A stretch of DNA of 64,000 bases from Oscillospiraceae bacterium (GCA_015064695.1 SVRS01000007.1:1-64000), one strand, 5' to 3'; numbered from the stretch's first letter, positions 28,000 to 38,863 are shown. Numbers and translations: made by a program. Notes: generated from the letters alone by a model not told the origin.

Positions 28000-28830
28000 T
28001 TATTCCTCGCTGTACACGAGGGGGATTCCGTAGAAATCCTCGTAGGTTTTCACCCAGGCCTCGTAGTTCTGTGTCCGCATGCGCTCCTTTTGCTCGGCGC
28101 GGGGCAGAGTCTCGTCGGGGTAGATGGCGGGAAGGATATGTACCGTGTAGGCCTGCACGAAAAATCCGTCGTTGTCCACAATGTCGGTGTCCTCCATGGT
28201 GATGAAAACAGGGAGGATGGGGGCTTTGTTCAGTACGGCCAGGGCGAAGGCGCCCTCTTGCATGGGACGAGGCTTGCGGTAGTTCCACCACATACCCTGC
28301 TCGGGGTATATGAGGATGTTCTCTCCGCGGGAGAGCAGGGTACGGACGGCCTTGTTGAATTTCTTCATGGTAGCGGTTTGGCTGGACAAGGGAAGGGTAT
28401 TGCAATGCCGCATCATGAAGCCGAAGGGCTTGGGCGGGTTGGTATAGTTCCCCTCGCGGATGACCTTGTAGAGCAGTCTCCCGTTCATCTGCTCGCGGAG
28501 CGCCATCCAAACAGCGTAGTTGTCGCATACGCTGAAGTGGTTGCAGGTCACGATGCAGCCGCCCTCGACGGCGGTAAAATGCTCGATGCCCCGCACCTCC
28601 TTGACGATCATCTGCTTGTTTTTCAGCAGACTGTCGAAGAATTTCGTTCCCATGCGGTTGGCCAGGCGGCTCTTGATGCGGTTCAGAAGCTTTTCGTTCA
28701 GATAGTCTACCCGATCGGGCATGAGGGGATAGGTTTCGGGATCGTCCTCCACGTCCAAATGCCAGAGCTGCTGTCGCTCCAAATCTGCGATGCGCTCCAG
28801 AAGCAGGAGCTTATGTGCTGATTTTTCCAT
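28000..28830 (-). CDS. PlsC-type 1-acyl-glycerol-3-phosphate acyltransferase
   Basis: CNHFSVCDNYAVW (NHx4D-like) and IYPEQGMWWNYRKPRPMQEGAFALAV. Confidence 0.8.
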   Translation of the reverse strand: MEKSAHKLLLLERIADLERQQLWHLDVEDDPETYPLMPDRVDYLNEKLLNRIKSRLANRMGTKFFDSLLKNKQMIVKEVRGIEHFTAVEGGCIVTCNHFSVCDNYAVWMALREQMNGRLLYKVIREGNYTNPPKPFGFMMRHCNTLPLSSQTATMKKFNKAVRTLLSRGENILIYPEQGMWWNYRKPRPMQEGAFALAVLNKAPILPVFITMEDTDIVDNDGFFVQAYTVHILPAIYPDETLPRAEQKERMRTQNYEAWVKTYEDFYGIPLVYSEE

Positions 28831-28846
28831 GGCCGCAGGCCTCCTC

Positions 28847-29800
28847 CTATTTGATCAGTTTTCTTGCAAAGGTGTTTTCAGAATTGACGATATCCAGGGC
28901 GTGCTGCAGGATCTCGGTGGCGGTGGCTTCCTTTTCAGCGCGTTCCTTGTCACCAAAGGCATTCCTTCTTTGCAGGATCTCCTCATAAAAGGGGGACCGC
29001 TCGGCGTAGTAGCGGAAATGCTCGCCGTACATGACGTCGTCATACTGCCAGGGCTTTTTATACAAGGCGTAGTGAACCAGGTTCAGATCTCCCTCCAGGG
29101 GCAAGGGCAGAGGCTCCTTGTTCCAGCCGTTGGGCAGAACGTGAATGTAACCGTCGCAGAGGTAGTTCAGATATGCTTGGTCGGGATCCAGTAGATCGAA
29201 ATCGTAGCGCGTGATCAGCTCCACGAATTTTTCCTCAATACGGTGGCGGCGGAATTGCTCCAGATCAATAACCAAAACGCCGGCATTGACGTAGCCGTCG
29301 GGATTCACGTTCAGTGCCTTGTCGGCGTAGAGGCGGAATTCCGGGGTGTTGCGGACGTATTGCTCGGGGGCGGCGGCCAAAATGGCGCCCTGCAGATCGG
29401 TATGATACAGCTCTGCCACGTCACCCAGCACCACCAGATCCGAATCCAAATACACGATTTTCTGATACTGTGGGAACAGGGAAGCAATGAACAGGCGGTA
29501 GTAGGTCACGACGGAGAAGTGATACACGTCCTTGAAGCTGGCCTGGATGGTCTCGACCTCCCGGGAAATGTCCACGAGCTCGATGGCGACGCCCTCGCGC
29601 CGGCGCCGCAGGATCTTTTCCATTCCGTCGGCGGAAAGGCCCGTGTTCAGAATGATCAGACGGTAGTGGTACTTCGGGGAGGCATGGTCAATCAGGGATG
29701 CGATGGCGACGTCCAGAAAAGGAAGGTAACGGTCATCCGTCGAGAAAAATACGGGGATTTCGGATGCGTCAGTATATATGGGCAGTAATGACTTCGGCAT
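28847..29800 (-). CDS. Glycosyltransferase family 8
   Basis: IPVFFSTDDRYLPFLDVAIASLIDHASP, KIVYLDSDLVVLGDVAELY, YVNAGVLVIDLEQFRRH; RBS ggagg. Confidence 0.9.
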   Translation of the reverse strand: MPKSLLPIYTDASEIPVFFSTDDRYLPFLDVAIASLIDHASPKYHYRLIILNTGLSADGMEKILRRRREGVAIELVDISREVETIQASFKDVYHFSVVTYYRLFIASLFPQYQKIVYLDSDLVVLGDVAELYHTDLQGAILAAAPEQYVRNTPEFRLYADKALNVNPDGYVNAGVLVIDLEQFRRHRIEEKFVELITRYDFDLLDPDQAYLNYLCDGYIHVLPNGWNKEPLPLPLEGDLNLVHYALYKKPWQYDDVMYGEHFRYYAERSPFYEEILQRRNAFGDKERAEKEATATEILQHALDIVNSENTFARKLIK

Positions 29801-29893
29801 GGAAGTATACCTCCGATTCGATGATGTGCCCATCGAAATCTGCAGATCCCGATGGGGACGCTAAAGATAGTAGACTACGTTTATTATACCATA

Positions 29894-29922
29894 TTATACC
29901 ACAGCGATGTTGTTTTGTCAAC
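29894..29922 (-). promoter_or_regulatory. Promoter for GT8 gene
   Basis: TTGACA-17 nt-TATAAT on minus strand. Confidence 0.8.
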
Positions 29923-30141
29923 ATAGTTGGAAAAATATATCGGTTTATCCGACAAATTTTTCGGTCCTTGCGGATCACGGTATACTATACAATGCATAGT
30001 ATATCACAATCCGTGTCGCTTGTCAAGGGGGAGGAGATATCTTTCCCCGAAAGAGAGAAAAAGACCTATGGATACCGTCGTACTGACCAAAAAAAACTTT
30101 TCAAAACAGGAAAAATTTCCGAAAAAATTGTGAAAAAGCAC

Positions 30142-30170
30142 TTGCATTTCACAAGGAAATGTGTTATACT
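30142..30170 (+). promoter_or_regulatory. Promoter of rimP-nusA-infB operon
   Basis: TTGCAT-17 nt-TATACT. Confidence 0.75.
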
Positions 30171-30197
30171 ATATATGCAATATAGATTAGTTAGATG

Positions 30198-30257
30198 AGA
30201 GTGGGTTCCGCAAGAAAATCCACTCTTAAATTTTGCTTTGGACACCTCGCTGACGAG
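30198..30257 (+). promoter_or_regulatory. Structured 5' leader upstream of rimP
   Basis: AGAGTGG...CCACTCT hairpin and CCTCGctgaCGAGG hairpin between promoter and rimP. Confidence 0.5.
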
Positions 30258-30282
30258 GGTCCCGCCGCAGAAAGGATAGGCT

Positions 30283-30810
30283 ATGTCGGATCAAAATAAC
30301 ACTCCTGCCAATGATAAAAAGCCCTTGCGCGCTGTCCGTACCCGTTCCTCGGGACGAGGCATTGCCGACAGGGTGTGGGAAATCATTACCCCTACCGCCG
30401 ATGAGCTGGGCTACTACCTTTGGGACGTGGAATACGTCAAGGAAGGCGCCGATTTCATTCTTCGTGTCACCATTGACTCGGACGAAGGCATCACCATCGA
30501 TGATTGTGAGACCATGAGCCGTGCCATCGACCCGGTTTTGGATGAGCACGATCCCATTCCCGATGCCTATCTTCTGGAGGTTTCCTCTCCCGGTATTGAG
30601 CGAGAGCTGACCCGTGACGATCATTTCGCCCTCTGCGTGGGCGAGAAGGTGGAGGCTCGCCTCTTTGCTCCTGTGGACGGAAGCCGCGTATGGGTGGGCA
30701 TTCTCGGTGAGCGGGATGCAGAGGGAGGTATTCCCGTGGAGACCGCCGGTGTTACCCGCGTTTTCCCCCGAAGCGCCGTTGCCAAGATCCGTACCGTATT
30801 TGATTTCTGA
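30283..30810 (+). CDS. rimP: Ribosome maturation factor RimP
   Basis: LGYYLWDVEYVKEGADFILRVTIDSDEGITIDDCETMSRAIDPVLDE; operon context. Confidence 0.95.
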   Translation: MSDQNNTPANDKKPLRAVRTRSSGRGIADRVWEIITPTADELGYYLWDVEYVKEGADFILRVTIDSDEGITIDDCETMSRAIDPVLDEHDPIPDAYLLEVSSPGIERELTRDDHFALCVGEKVEARLFAPVDGSRVWVGILGERDAEGGIPVETAGVTRVFPRSAVAKIRTVFDF

Positions 30811-30837
30811 TAAAAAATCCTGAAAGGAACAAACGAA

Positions 30838-31860
30838 ATGAACGCCGATATTTTTAACGCTCTGGAGCTGCTGGAAAAAGAGGGTATTCCTCAGGCATAC
30901 ATGATCGAAAAAATCGAGCAGGCGCTGACTTCTGCCTTCAAGAAGGAATTTGGCGCCACTGCCCTGATGCGCATTGATATGGATATGACCAAGAAAAAGG
31001 TCAAGGCTTACCTGCAGAAGGAGGTTGTGGAGGTCGTGGAGGATCCCGTCTGCCAGATCTCCTTGGAGGAGGCTCGCTCAATCAGTAAGAAATACCAGCT
31101 CGGTATGATGGTGGAGAAGGAGGTCAAGACCGATGCCTTCCGCCGCACCTCTGCCGCCGCGGCCAAGTCCGTGATCATTCAGGGAATCCGCGAGGGTAAG
31201 CGCCAGGCTATGCAGGAGGCATACGAGAATAAGAAGGAAGAGCTGATCACCGTGACCGTCAGCAAGATCGACCGCGAGAACGGCGATGCACTCCTGGAGC
31301 TGGATCAGGGCTACAACTGGCTCACCAAGGCCGAGCAGATCCCCGGCGAGCAGCTGCAGGTGGACCAGAAGATCAAGGTCTACCTTACGGAGGTCAATCA
31401 CGAGGCCAAGGGTCCCGTTATCTCCCTGTCCCGTATCCATCCCAAGCTGGTATGGCGTCTCTTTGAACTGGAGGTTCCTGAGATCCAGGATGGTATCGTC
31501 ATCATCCGCGGCGTATCCCGCGAGGCCGGCTCCCGCTCCAAGATCGCGGTCTACTCCCGCGATGCCGACGTGGATGCCGTTGGCGCTTGTATCGGTAACC
31601 GCAATATGCGTATTGACGCCATTATCTCCGAGCTGAACGGCGAGAAGATCGATATCGTCAATTACAGCGAGGTTCCCGAGGAGTACATCGCCGCCGCTCT
31701 GGCTCCCGCTACCGTTAATTCCGTAACCATGGTGGGTGAGCGCGCTTGCCGCGTGACCGTGGATCCCGATCAGCTGTCCCTGGCCATCGGCCGCGAGGGT
31801 CAGAACGTTCGCCTGGCCGCCAGATTGACTGGCTACAAGATCGATATTAAGGCTGAATAA
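30838..31860 (+). CDS. nusA: Transcription termination/antitermination factor NusA
   Basis: S1/KH signatures GACIGNRNMRIDAIISELNGEKIDIVNYSE, LAIGREGQNVRLAARLTGYKIDIK. Confidence 0.97.
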   Translation: MNADIFNALELLEKEGIPQAYMIEKIEQALTSAFKKEFGATALMRIDMDMTKKKVKAYLQKEVVEVVEDPVCQISLEEARSISKKYQLGMMVEKEVKTDAFRRTSAAAAKSVIIQGIREGKRQAMQEAYENKKEELITVTVSKIDRENGDALLELDQGYNWLTKAEQIPGEQLQVDQKIKVYLTEVNHEAKGPVISLSRIHPKLVWRLFELEVPEIQDGIVIIRGVSREAGSRSKIAVYSRDADVDAVGACIGNRNMRIDAIISELNGEKIDIVNYSEVPEEYIAAALAPATVNSVTMVGERACRVTVDPDQLSLAIGREGQNVRLAARLTGYKIDIKAE

Positions 31861-31886
31861 AGCAAGAAAGCAAGGAGGACGCTGCC

Positions 31887-32198
31887 ATGGGCACGGAAAA
31901 TAAGGGCGGGAAAGGCGTGAAGCCCCGCAAGATCCCCATGCGACAGTGCCTGGGGTGCAACGAGCATAAACCGAAGGTGGAGCTGATTCGCATCGTGCGT
32001 AGTCCCGAGGGGGTGGTCAGCCTGGATCTGACCGGTAAGAAGTCGGGCCGGGGTGCCTACATTTGCAGAGACCTCAAGTGCCTGAAGAAGGTACGGAAGA
32101 ACGGTCGTGTAGCGCACAATCTGGAGTGCGAGATCGGACCGGAGGTCTACGATGCCATGGAGGCGGAGCTGGCCGCCGATCGAGGAGAAGCTCTGTGA
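31887..32198 (+). CDS. ylxR: YlxR family (RNase P modulator RnpM)
   Basis: PMRQCLGCNEHKPKVELIRIVR, KKSGRGAYICRDLKCLKK. Confidence 0.93.
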   Translation: MGTENKGGKGVKPRKIPMRQCLGCNEHKPKVELIRIVRSPEGVVSLDLTGKKSGRGAYICRDLKCLKKVRKNGRVAHNLECEIGPEVYDAMEAELAADRGEAL

Positions 32199-32578
32199 AC
32201 GGCGCAGGATCGGATATCCGAAACGCCGAGGAAAAGCTTCTGTCTACGCTGGGGCTGTGTGCCCGAGCGCGGAAGCTGATCACGGGGACACCCATGATCT
32301 GCGATGCTTTGCGAAGCGGCGGAAAAACGCCGGTGCTGGCTGTGGTGGAGGCGACGGATACCTCGGAAAACACCCACGGAAAATTGGTTTCCAAATGTAC
32401 CTACTATCACGTTCCACTCTATCGCATAACCGCAGATACCGTACGGCTGGCGCATGCCGTTGGCAAAACGGGCGCCGTGGCCGCCGTAGGAATCACCGAC
32501 GGTAACCTCTTCAAGGCGCTTGCCCGCTACCTGCCTGTCGAAACGGCCACGGAGGGTGGAGAGCAGGAGGCCGAATAA
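32195..32578 (+). CDS. ylxQ: L7Ae/YlxQ family RNA-binding protein
   Basis: LLSTLGLCARARKLITGTPM..., VPLYRITADTVRLAHAVGKTGAVAAVGITD; GTG start overlapping ylxR stop; conserved position. Confidence 0.85.
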   Translation: MNGAGSDIRNAEEKLLSTLGLCARARKLITGTPMICDALRSGGKTPVLAVVEATDTSENTHGKLVSKCTYYHVPLYRITADTVRLAHAVGKTGAVAAVGITDGNLFKALARYLPVETATEGGEQEAE

Positions 32579-32731
32579 AGGGAACCCCCTACAATACACG
32601 CATCAGAGAATTCCCGTTTCAAACCGTCATGAGACGAAAGCTCCGACTCGGAGCGCTCCGTAAGGGAGTATATCATCAGAGACCGACCGCCGCCGTGACC
32701 GACGGCAGACGGATCGTTTTTAGGAGGAAAT

Positions 32732-35700
32732 ATGGCATTCAATCCGCAGTTTAAAGTTAACCAGATGGCAAAGGATATGGGTCTGAAGAGCAAGGAGCTG
32801 ACCGATCTGCTGGCAAACAAGGGTATTGGCGACGTCAAGAGCCAAAAGACCCTCTCCGAGCAGGAATTCAACATCCTGTTCCAGGCGCTGACTGAGGCGA
32901 ATCAGGTTGAAAACATTTATGATTACATGGATGGAAAAACCTGTATTCCCTCCAAAATTGCAGCTGAAAAGGCTGCCGCTCGCGAGGCTGCTCGCAAGGC
33001 CGAGGAGAAGGCTGCCGCTGAGGCCGCAGAAAAGGCCGCCGCTGAGGCTGCCCGTGTAGCGGCCGAGAAGGCCGCTCGCGAGGCCGAGGAGAGAGCCGCC
33101 CGCGAGGCCGCAGAAAAGGCCGCTCGTGAGCAGGCTGCCCGCGAAGCCGCCGAGCAGGCTGCCCGTGAGGCCGCTGAGGCTAAGGCCGCCGCCGAGAAGG
33201 CCGCCGCCGAGGCCGCCGCTCGCAAGGAGGCAGACCGTAAGGCGTTTGAGCGCGCCGCTTTGGAGAAGGCCGCCGCCGAGGCTCGTGAGAAGGCTCTGGC
33301 CAAGAAGGCCGCCCGCGCAGCCCAGGAGGCTGAGCGTGCCGCTCGGGAGGCTGAACGCGCCAACGCGCCCAAGGATGCACCCAAGGATAACGCCAAGATC
33401 CAGGCTAAGGAGCCCGCTAAGGAGCAGCCCGTTAAGGATACCGCGAAGGCCGCTCTCTCACACAACAACACCAATAATCATAACGCCAAGCCCGCCGCAC
33501 GCACGGAGAACCAGGCCCGCCCGGCTCAGAGTAACGCGCCGCAGGGGCAGCGTCCCGCGCCTGCCGGTGACCGCGCATCCCAGCAGCAGGGTCAGAGAAA
33601 TGACCGTCCCGCTCCCGGCGGCTTCGGTCAGCAGAAGCCCGACAACCGCTTCGATCGCAATGATCGCAATGAGCGGAATGATCGCAATGAGCGGAATGAT
33701 CGCGGCGGCAACCGCCCTCAGAACAATCGCAACGATCGCGGCATGGGCGGCATGGATCGCGATAAGGGAGATTTCGTTCAGAACGCACCCAAGGAGCATT
33801 TTCAGGTCCAGGCCATTGTCCGCGGTCAGACCCCCAAGGGCGGTGTGGAGCAGTCCAAGCCCCGTGGCGCCACCCGCGTGGTGGATACCCGTGTGACCGA
33901 TTCCGTGGATCTGTCCAAGTACGATGAGAAGCTGGATACCTTCGTATCCGAACGCGTCCAGGATACTCATGGCGGCAACCAGAAGCTCACCAAGAAGAAT
34001 ACTCAGCAGCAGGGAACCAAGCAGCCCATGATGAAGGGCGGTAAGCCCATGGGCAAGAAGCAGGCTCCCGTTAAAAAGCAGCCCCTCCACGTGGAGATTC
34101 CCGATGAGATCGTGGTCAGCGACCTGGCCGCTCGCCTGAAGGTCACCGTGGGTGAGGTGGTCAAGCGCCTCATGATGATGGGCATGATGGTCACCGTCAA
34201 CCAGACCGTGGACTTCGACACCGCCGCTTTGGTGGCAGACGAGTTGGGTGCTGAGGTGGAGCGCGAGGTGGTGGTCACCATCGAGGAGCGACTGTTCGAC
34301 AATACCGAGGACACCGCCGAGTCCCTCAAGCCCCGCGCACCCGTCGTGTGCGTTATGGGTCACGTTGACCATGGTAAGACCTCTTTGCTGGATGCCATCC
34401 GCCATACCCGCGTGACCGCCGGTGAGGCAGGCGGTATTACCCAGCACATCGGTGCGTACCGTGTCGAGATCAACGGCGAGGATATTACCTTCCTGGATAC
34501 TCCCGGCCACGAGGCCTTCACCGCCATGCGTGCCCGAGGCGCCCAGGCAACCGATATCGCTATTCTGGTAGTTGCCGCCGATGACGGTATCATGCCCCAG
34601 ACCGTAGAGGCCATCAACCATGCTAAGGCCGCGGGCATTGATATCATCGTAGCCATCAATAAGATGGATAAGCCCGCCGCTGACCCTGATAACGTCAAGC
34701 AGGAGCTGACTAAATATGATCTGGTGCCCGAGGAGTGGGGCGGCGACGTCATCTGCGTGCCCGTCTCGGCTCTCACCGGCATGGGTATCGACGATCTTTT
34801 GGAGAACGTCCTCCTGGTGGCCGAGGTCAAGGAGCTGAAGGCCAACCCCGACCGCCGCGCCAAGGGTATCGTCATTGAGGCCAAGCTGGATAAGGGTCGC
34901 GGTCCCGTGGCCACCGTCCTGGTTCAGAACGGTACCTTGCATAACGGTGACATTGTCATCGCCGGTACCTCCGTGGGCCGTGTCCGTGTTATGACTGACC
35001 ACAACGGCCGTTCGGTCAAGGTGGCAGGACCCTCCGTTCCCGTAGAGATCACGGGTCTGGCCGACGTGCCGGACGCAGGTGACGAGTTCGAGGCCGTCAT
35101 CGACGAGCGTATGGCTCGCGAGCTGGCCGACCAGCGTAAGGCTCAGGCCAAGGAGGAGATCTTCAAGGCCAACGCCAGAGCCAACCTCAACGACCTGTTC
35201 AACCAGATGGCCTCGGGTATGAAGGATCTGAACGTTATCGTCAAGGCCGATGTGGACGGTACCGTGGAGGCCGTGAAGGCATCCCTGCAGAAGCTGTCCA
35301 ACGAGGAGGTTCGCGTCCGCGTGATCCATGCCGCTTGCGGCGGTATCACCGAGGGCGACGTAACCTTCGCCGCCGCTTCCAATGCGATCATCGTCGGCTT
35401 TAACGTCCGTCCTGACCGCCAGGCTCTGGATTCCGCCGACCGTCAGAACGTGGAGATCCGTACCTACCGTGTCATTTACGAGTGCATCGAGGAGATCCAG
35501 GCCGCTATGAAGGGTATGCTGGCACCCAAGTTCCGTGAGAACCTGCTGGGTCATGCCGAGGTACGCCAGACGATTCACGTGCCCAACGTGGGTACCATCG
35601 CCGGTTCCTATATCACCGACGGTAAGATCATCCGCTCCGCCCAGATCCGTATCGTCCGTGACGGCGTGGTGATTTTCGAGGATAAGATTGCATCCCTCCG

Positions 35701-35827
35701 CCGCTTCAAGGACGACGTCAAGGAGGTCGCAGACGGCTACGAGTGCGGTGTCGGTCTCGATCGCTTCAATGACATCAAGGTCGGAGATATCCTGGAAGCC
35801 TTCGTTATGGAGGAGATTCCTCAATAA
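32732..35827 (+). CDS. infB: Translation initiation factor IF-2
   Basis: [60 protein letters not shown]; long Ala/Glu/Lys-rich N-terminus. Confidence 0.98.
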   Translation: MAFNPQFKVNQMAKDMGLKSKELTDLLANKGIGDVKSQKTLSEQEFNILFQALTEANQVENIYDYMDGKTCIPSKIAAEKAAAREAARKAEEKAAAEAAEKAAAEAARVAAEKAAREAEERAAREAAEKAAREQAAREAAEQAAREAAEAKAAAEKAAAEAAARKEADRKAFERAALEKAAAEAREKALAKKAARAAQEAERAAREAERANAPKDAPKDNAKIQAKEPAKEQPVKDTAKAALSHNNTNNHNAKPAARTENQARPAQSNAPQGQRPAPAGDRASQQQGQRNDRPAPGGFGQQKPDNRFDRNDRNERNDRNERNDRGGNRPQNNRNDRGMGGMDRDKGDFVQNAPKEHFQVQAIVRGQTPKGGVEQSKPRGATRVVDTRVTDSVDLSKYDEKLDTFVSERVQDTHGGNQKLTKKNTQQQGTKQPMMKGGKPMGKKQAPVKKQPLHVEIPDEIVVSDLAARLKVTVGEVVKRLMMMGMMVTVNQTVDFDTAALVADELGAEVEREVVVTIEERLFDNTEDTAESLKPRAPVVCVMGHVDHGKTSLLDAIRHTRVTAGEAGGITQHIGAYRVEINGEDITFLDTPGHEAFTAMRARGAQATDIAILVVAADDGIMPQTVEAINHAKAAGIDIIVAINKMDKPAADPDNVKQELTKYDLVPEEWGGDVICVPVSALTGMGIDDLLENVLLVAEVKELKANPDRRAKGIVIEAKLDKGRGPVATVLVQNGTLHNGDIVIAGTSVGRVRVMTDHNGRSVKVAGPSVPVEITGLADVPDAGDEFEAVIDERMARELADQRKAQAKEEIFKANARANLNDLFNQMASGMKDLNVIVKADVDGTVEAVKASLQKLSNEEVRVRVIHAACGGITEGDVTFAAASNAIIVGFNVRPDRQALDSADRQNVEIRTYRVIYECIEEIQAAMKGMLAPKFRENLLGHAEVRQTIHVPNVGTIAGSYITDGKIIRSAQIRIVRDGVVIFEDKIASLRRFKDDVKEVADGYECGVGLDRFNDIKVGDILEAFVMEEIPQ
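33653..33703 (+). repeat. 18-bp in-frame tandem repeat in infB
   Basis: GATCGCAATGAGCGGAAT repeats encoding [12 protein letters not shown]. Confidence 0.8.
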
Positions 35828-35847
35828 CCAGAGCTCTTCCTTGGACC

Positions 35848-35902
35848 CGCCTAAGGGACTTTTGAAAAAGTCCCTTAGGCATCCCCAAAACCCTTAAAAC
35901 AT
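35848..35902 (-). repeat. Intergenic palindromic repeat, family R copy 4; likely also the infB terminator
   Basis: CCGCCTAAGGGACTTTTGAAAAAGTCCCTTAGGC then ATCCCCAAAACCCTTAAAAC. Confidence 0.6.
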
Positions 35903-35949
35903 ATAGAATATGGGCGGAGGCTCTACGCCGAACCCGTGTGGGAGGGAAT

Positions 35950-36708
35950 ATGGAAAACTGTGTGACTGCTGAAATTCTGCAACTGCGAGAGTGGGTTCAG
36001 AATGCCCGCCGGGTGGTGTTTTTCGGCGGTGCGGGGGTGTCTACCGAGTCGGGGATCCCGGATTTTCGCAGTGTGGACGGTCTGTACAACCAGACCTACG
36101 ATTACCCGCCCGAGACCATTCTTTCCACTCAGTTCTTTTACAGCAAGCCCGCCGCCTTCTATCGCTTTTACCGCGATAAGATGGTATTCGATCCCGAGCG
36201 TATCCGTCCCAACGCCGCTCACCTGGCCCTGGCCCGGCTGGAGGCCGAGGGAAAAATGGAGGGAACGGGCATCGTGACCCAGAATATCGACGGCCTGCAT
36301 ACCGCAGCCGGCACAAAACGGGTATATGAGCTTCACGGCTCCATCCACCGCAACTACTGCACCAAGTGCAAAAGATTCCATCCGCTGTCCCACATCATGG
36401 ATACCGATGCAGATGTGGGCGGTGTCCCGCTCTGCGAGTGCGGCGGTATCATCAAGCCCGACGTGGTACTCTACGGCGAGCCTTTGGACGAGGCGACCAT
36501 CGACGGCGCAGTGAATGCCATAGCCTCGGCCGACCTGCTCATCATTGGAGGCACCTCCATGACGGTCTATCCCGCCGCTGGGCTGGTCCGCTATTTCCAA
36601 GGCGACCGCATCGCCATCATCAACCGCGACGCCACCGCCGCCGACGGGGAAGCCGACCTTGTCATCCGCGAGCCCATCGGCCAAGTCCTTGGCAGTCTCT
36701 TTGATTGA
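35950..36708 (+). CDS. cobB: SIR2-family NAD-dependent protein deacylase
   Basis: VVFFGGAGVSTESGIPDFRS, VTQNIDGLHTAAG, LHGSIHRNYCTKCKRFH, CECGGIIKPDVVLYGE. Confidence 0.95.
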   Translation: MENCVTAEILQLREWVQNARRVVFFGGAGVSTESGIPDFRSVDGLYNQTYDYPPETILSTQFFYSKPAAFYRFYRDKMVFDPERIRPNAAHLALARLEAEGKMEGTGIVTQNIDGLHTAAGTKRVYELHGSIHRNYCTKCKRFHPLSHIMDTDADVGGVPLCECGGIIKPDVVLYGEPLDEATIDGAVNAIASADLLIIGGTSMTVYPAAGLVRYFQGDRIAIINRDATAADGEADLVIREPIGQVLGSLFD

Positions 36709-36751
36709 CCGATTTAATCTGAAAATTTAAAATTGCCATATAAAAAGAATC

Positions 36752-36832
36752 CCCTATTTAAAAGTTTTTGGGATTCTCAAGGGCTTTTTTCCAAAAGTTC
36801 TTGAGCGGGTGCGGGGCAGAGCCCTGCGCGTT
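36752..36832 (+). repeat. Intergenic palindromic repeat, family R copy 2
   Basis: AAAAGTTTTTGGGATTCTCAAGGGCTTTTTTCCAAAAGTTCTTGAGCGGGTGCGGGGCAGAGCCCTGC. Confidence 0.6.
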
Positions 36833-36857
36833 CCCCAGTAGAAAGGAGGCGAGAGTT

Positions 36858-37286
36858 ATGGCATTGAAGTATGAGAAATCCTGCGGGGCGTTGGTGTTTC
36901 GGCAGGATCCCAAAACGGGGCGTATGTACATCCTGATGATCCGCCATAAGCACGGAGGTCACCGCTCCTTCCCCAAGGGTCACGTGGAGGCGGGGGAAAC
37001 CGAGCATCAGACGGCTATCCGCGAGGTGGAGGAGGAGACTGCGGTGAAGATCCGCATTACCTCGGACTTTTGCGAGAAGGTCCATTACAGCCCTATGCCC
37101 GGTGTGCAGAAGGAAGTGGTCTATTTCATGGCCATGACCGACCAGAAGGCCACGCATCCCCACGACGGCGAGATCGCAGACGTGGAGTGGGTGCCCCTGG
37201 ACAACGCCGAGCGTTCGCTCACCCATGAAAATGACAAGATCGTCCTCCGCGCCGCTATGAAGGCTTTGGAGGAGAGTCTGATCTGA
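36858..37286 (+). CDS. NUDIX hydrolase
   Basis: Nudix box GHVEAGETEHQTAIREVEEETAVKI. Confidence 0.93.
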   Translation: MALKYEKSCGALVFRQDPKTGRMYILMIRHKHGGHRSFPKGHVEAGETEHQTAIREVEEETAVKIRITSDFCEKVHYSPMPGVQKEVVYFMAMTDQKATHPHDGEIADVEWVPLDNAERSLTHENDKIVLRAAMKALEESLI

Positions 37287-37287
37287 A

Positions 37288-37348
37288 AAAACGGCATACC
37301 GTCTGCGTCCGTGCCCATTCGGGTAGGGACGAGGACGGTGTGCCGTTT
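37288..37348 (+). terminator. Rho-independent terminator
   Basis: AAACGGCATACCGTC ... GACGGTGTGCCGTTT. Confidence 0.65.
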
Positions 37349-37394
37349 GTTGCTTGTGGGGCTTCACATATATTTCCATAGAAAGGAGGCATAT

Positions 37395-38804
37395 ATGACC
37401 GTATCTCGACTATTGCTGCTTGTCAACCGCGTTTTATCCGCTATAGCAGTGGCTGCATTGGCCATCTGCTATATCCCTCTGCGGGATGGGCCTTTTCGCA
37501 CCGATGTGCTGGCGGTTTTTGCTGCATTATATGTCCTTGCGCAATTTGTACCTTATCTGCTCTACCACCGCATTCCGTCGGCAGGGGATGGTAAGCGGCA
37601 TATTCTGTCGCCCAGCCACTCCCGCCACTCCCTCCGATGCTGTGCGCACGGCGTGGAGATGCTGAAGATATTCCTGCTTTCCACCGCAGTGGCGGTGGTC
37701 TACCATTTGGTGCGCCTGCCCCTTTTGTGGCAGGGACATTGGGCGGACTGGCTGACCTCGGCGGCCATCGCCCTAGTGGCGGAGGCCATCGTGTTCTGGA
37801 ACGGAATGGCCTGCCTGTATCTGTACTCGGTCCAGCTCGGCCTGCGCTGGCGTGTGATCGGCACCCTTTGCGGATTGATCCCAATCGCCCAGCTCATCGC
37901 CTTGAGACGCATCATGAAGGTGGTCAGTGCCGAGGTGGAGGTCGAGTGCGCCCGTATCTGCCGCAATAACACTCGTAAGCATGCCCGTGTCTGTGCCACC
38001 AAGTACCCCATTCTGCTGGTACACGGGGTGTTCTTCCGGGACTTCAAGCAACTGAACTATTGGGGGCGCATCCCCAACGATCTCACTTTCAACGGGGCCA
38101 CGGTCTACTACGGCCACCAGCACTCCGCTGCCTCGGTAGCCGATTGCGGCAGGGAACTGGCCGACCGCATCCGCGCCATCATCCGGGAGACGGGATGCGA
38201 AAAGGTTAACGTCATCGCCCACTCCAAGGGCGGATTGGATATGCGCTATGCCCTGCAAAACGAGGGGATCGCTCCCTATGTGGCGTCGCTGACCACTATT
38301 AATACCCCCCACAACGGGTGTGTTTTTGCGGATTTCCTGCTGGAGACCTTTCCCGAGTCGGTCAAAACCAAGGTGGCGGCCACCTACAACATAGCCGCCC
38401 GGAAGTTGGGCGACCCTGCCCCCGACTTTTTAGCCGCAGTGAGTGACTTGACCGCCACGGGGTGTGCCGCCCTGGAGCCCCTACTGGCCGGGAAAAGCAA
38501 TCCCCAACCGCTGGAAGGCATCTATTGCCAGAGTGTCGGCACTCTTCTGCCTCGCGCAACGGGGGGCCGCTTCCCGTTGAATCTGGCCTACCCCCTGGTC
38601 CGTTTCTTTGACGGCCCCAACGACGGATTGGTCTCCGAGGCGTCCTTCTCCTTTGGCGAAAAGTACACCCTGCTCACCCCCACGGGTAAGCGGGGCATCT
38701 CCCACGGAGACATCATTGACCTCAACCGTGAAAATATCGAGGGATTTGATGTGCGGGAGTTTTATGTGGAGTTGGTGGAGGAATTAAAGGCGCGGGGGCT
38801 GTGA
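37395..38804 (+). CDS. Membrane-anchored triacylglycerol lipase-like alpha/beta hydrolase
   Basis: KYPILLVHGVFFRD, NVIAHSKGGLDMRYAL, TTINTPHNGCVFADFLLE; N-terminal TM segments. Confidence 0.8.
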   Translation: MTVSRLLLLVNRVLSAIAVAALAICYIPLRDGPFRTDVLAVFAALYVLAQFVPYLLYHRIPSAGDGKRHILSPSHSRHSLRCCAHGVEMLKIFLLSTAVAVVYHLVRLPLLWQGHWADWLTSAAIALVAEAIVFWNGMACLYLYSVQLGLRWRVIGTLCGLIPIAQLIALRRIMKVVSAEVEVECARICRNNTRKHARVCATKYPILLVHGVFFRDFKQLNYWGRIPNDLTFNGATVYYGHQHSAASVADCGRELADRIRAIIRETGCEKVNVIAHSKGGLDMRYALQNEGIAPYVASLTTINTPHNGCVFADFLLETFPESVKTKVAATYNIAARKLGDPAPDFLAAVSDLTATGCAALEPLLAGKSNPQPLEGIYCQSVGTLLPRATGGRFPLNLAYPLVRFFDGPNDGLVSEASFSFGEKYTLLTPTGKRGISHGDIIDLNRENIEGFDVREFYVELVEELKARGL

Positions 38805-38817
38805 TGTCCCGCAAAAA

Positions 38818-38857
38818 TACCGCACACCCGAGAGGAAACCCCTCCCGCCGTGTGCGG
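38818..38857. terminator. Hairpin between convergent genes
   Basis: ACCGCACAC...GTGTGCGGT. Confidence 0.55.
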
Positions 38858-38863
38858 TGCCGT

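Noticed and set aside
33653-33703. Possible CRISPR-like direct repeats
   Set aside because: In-frame protein-coding tandem repeat with no unique spacers.
33458-35824. 788-aa minus-strand ORF
   Set aside because: Antisense to infB.
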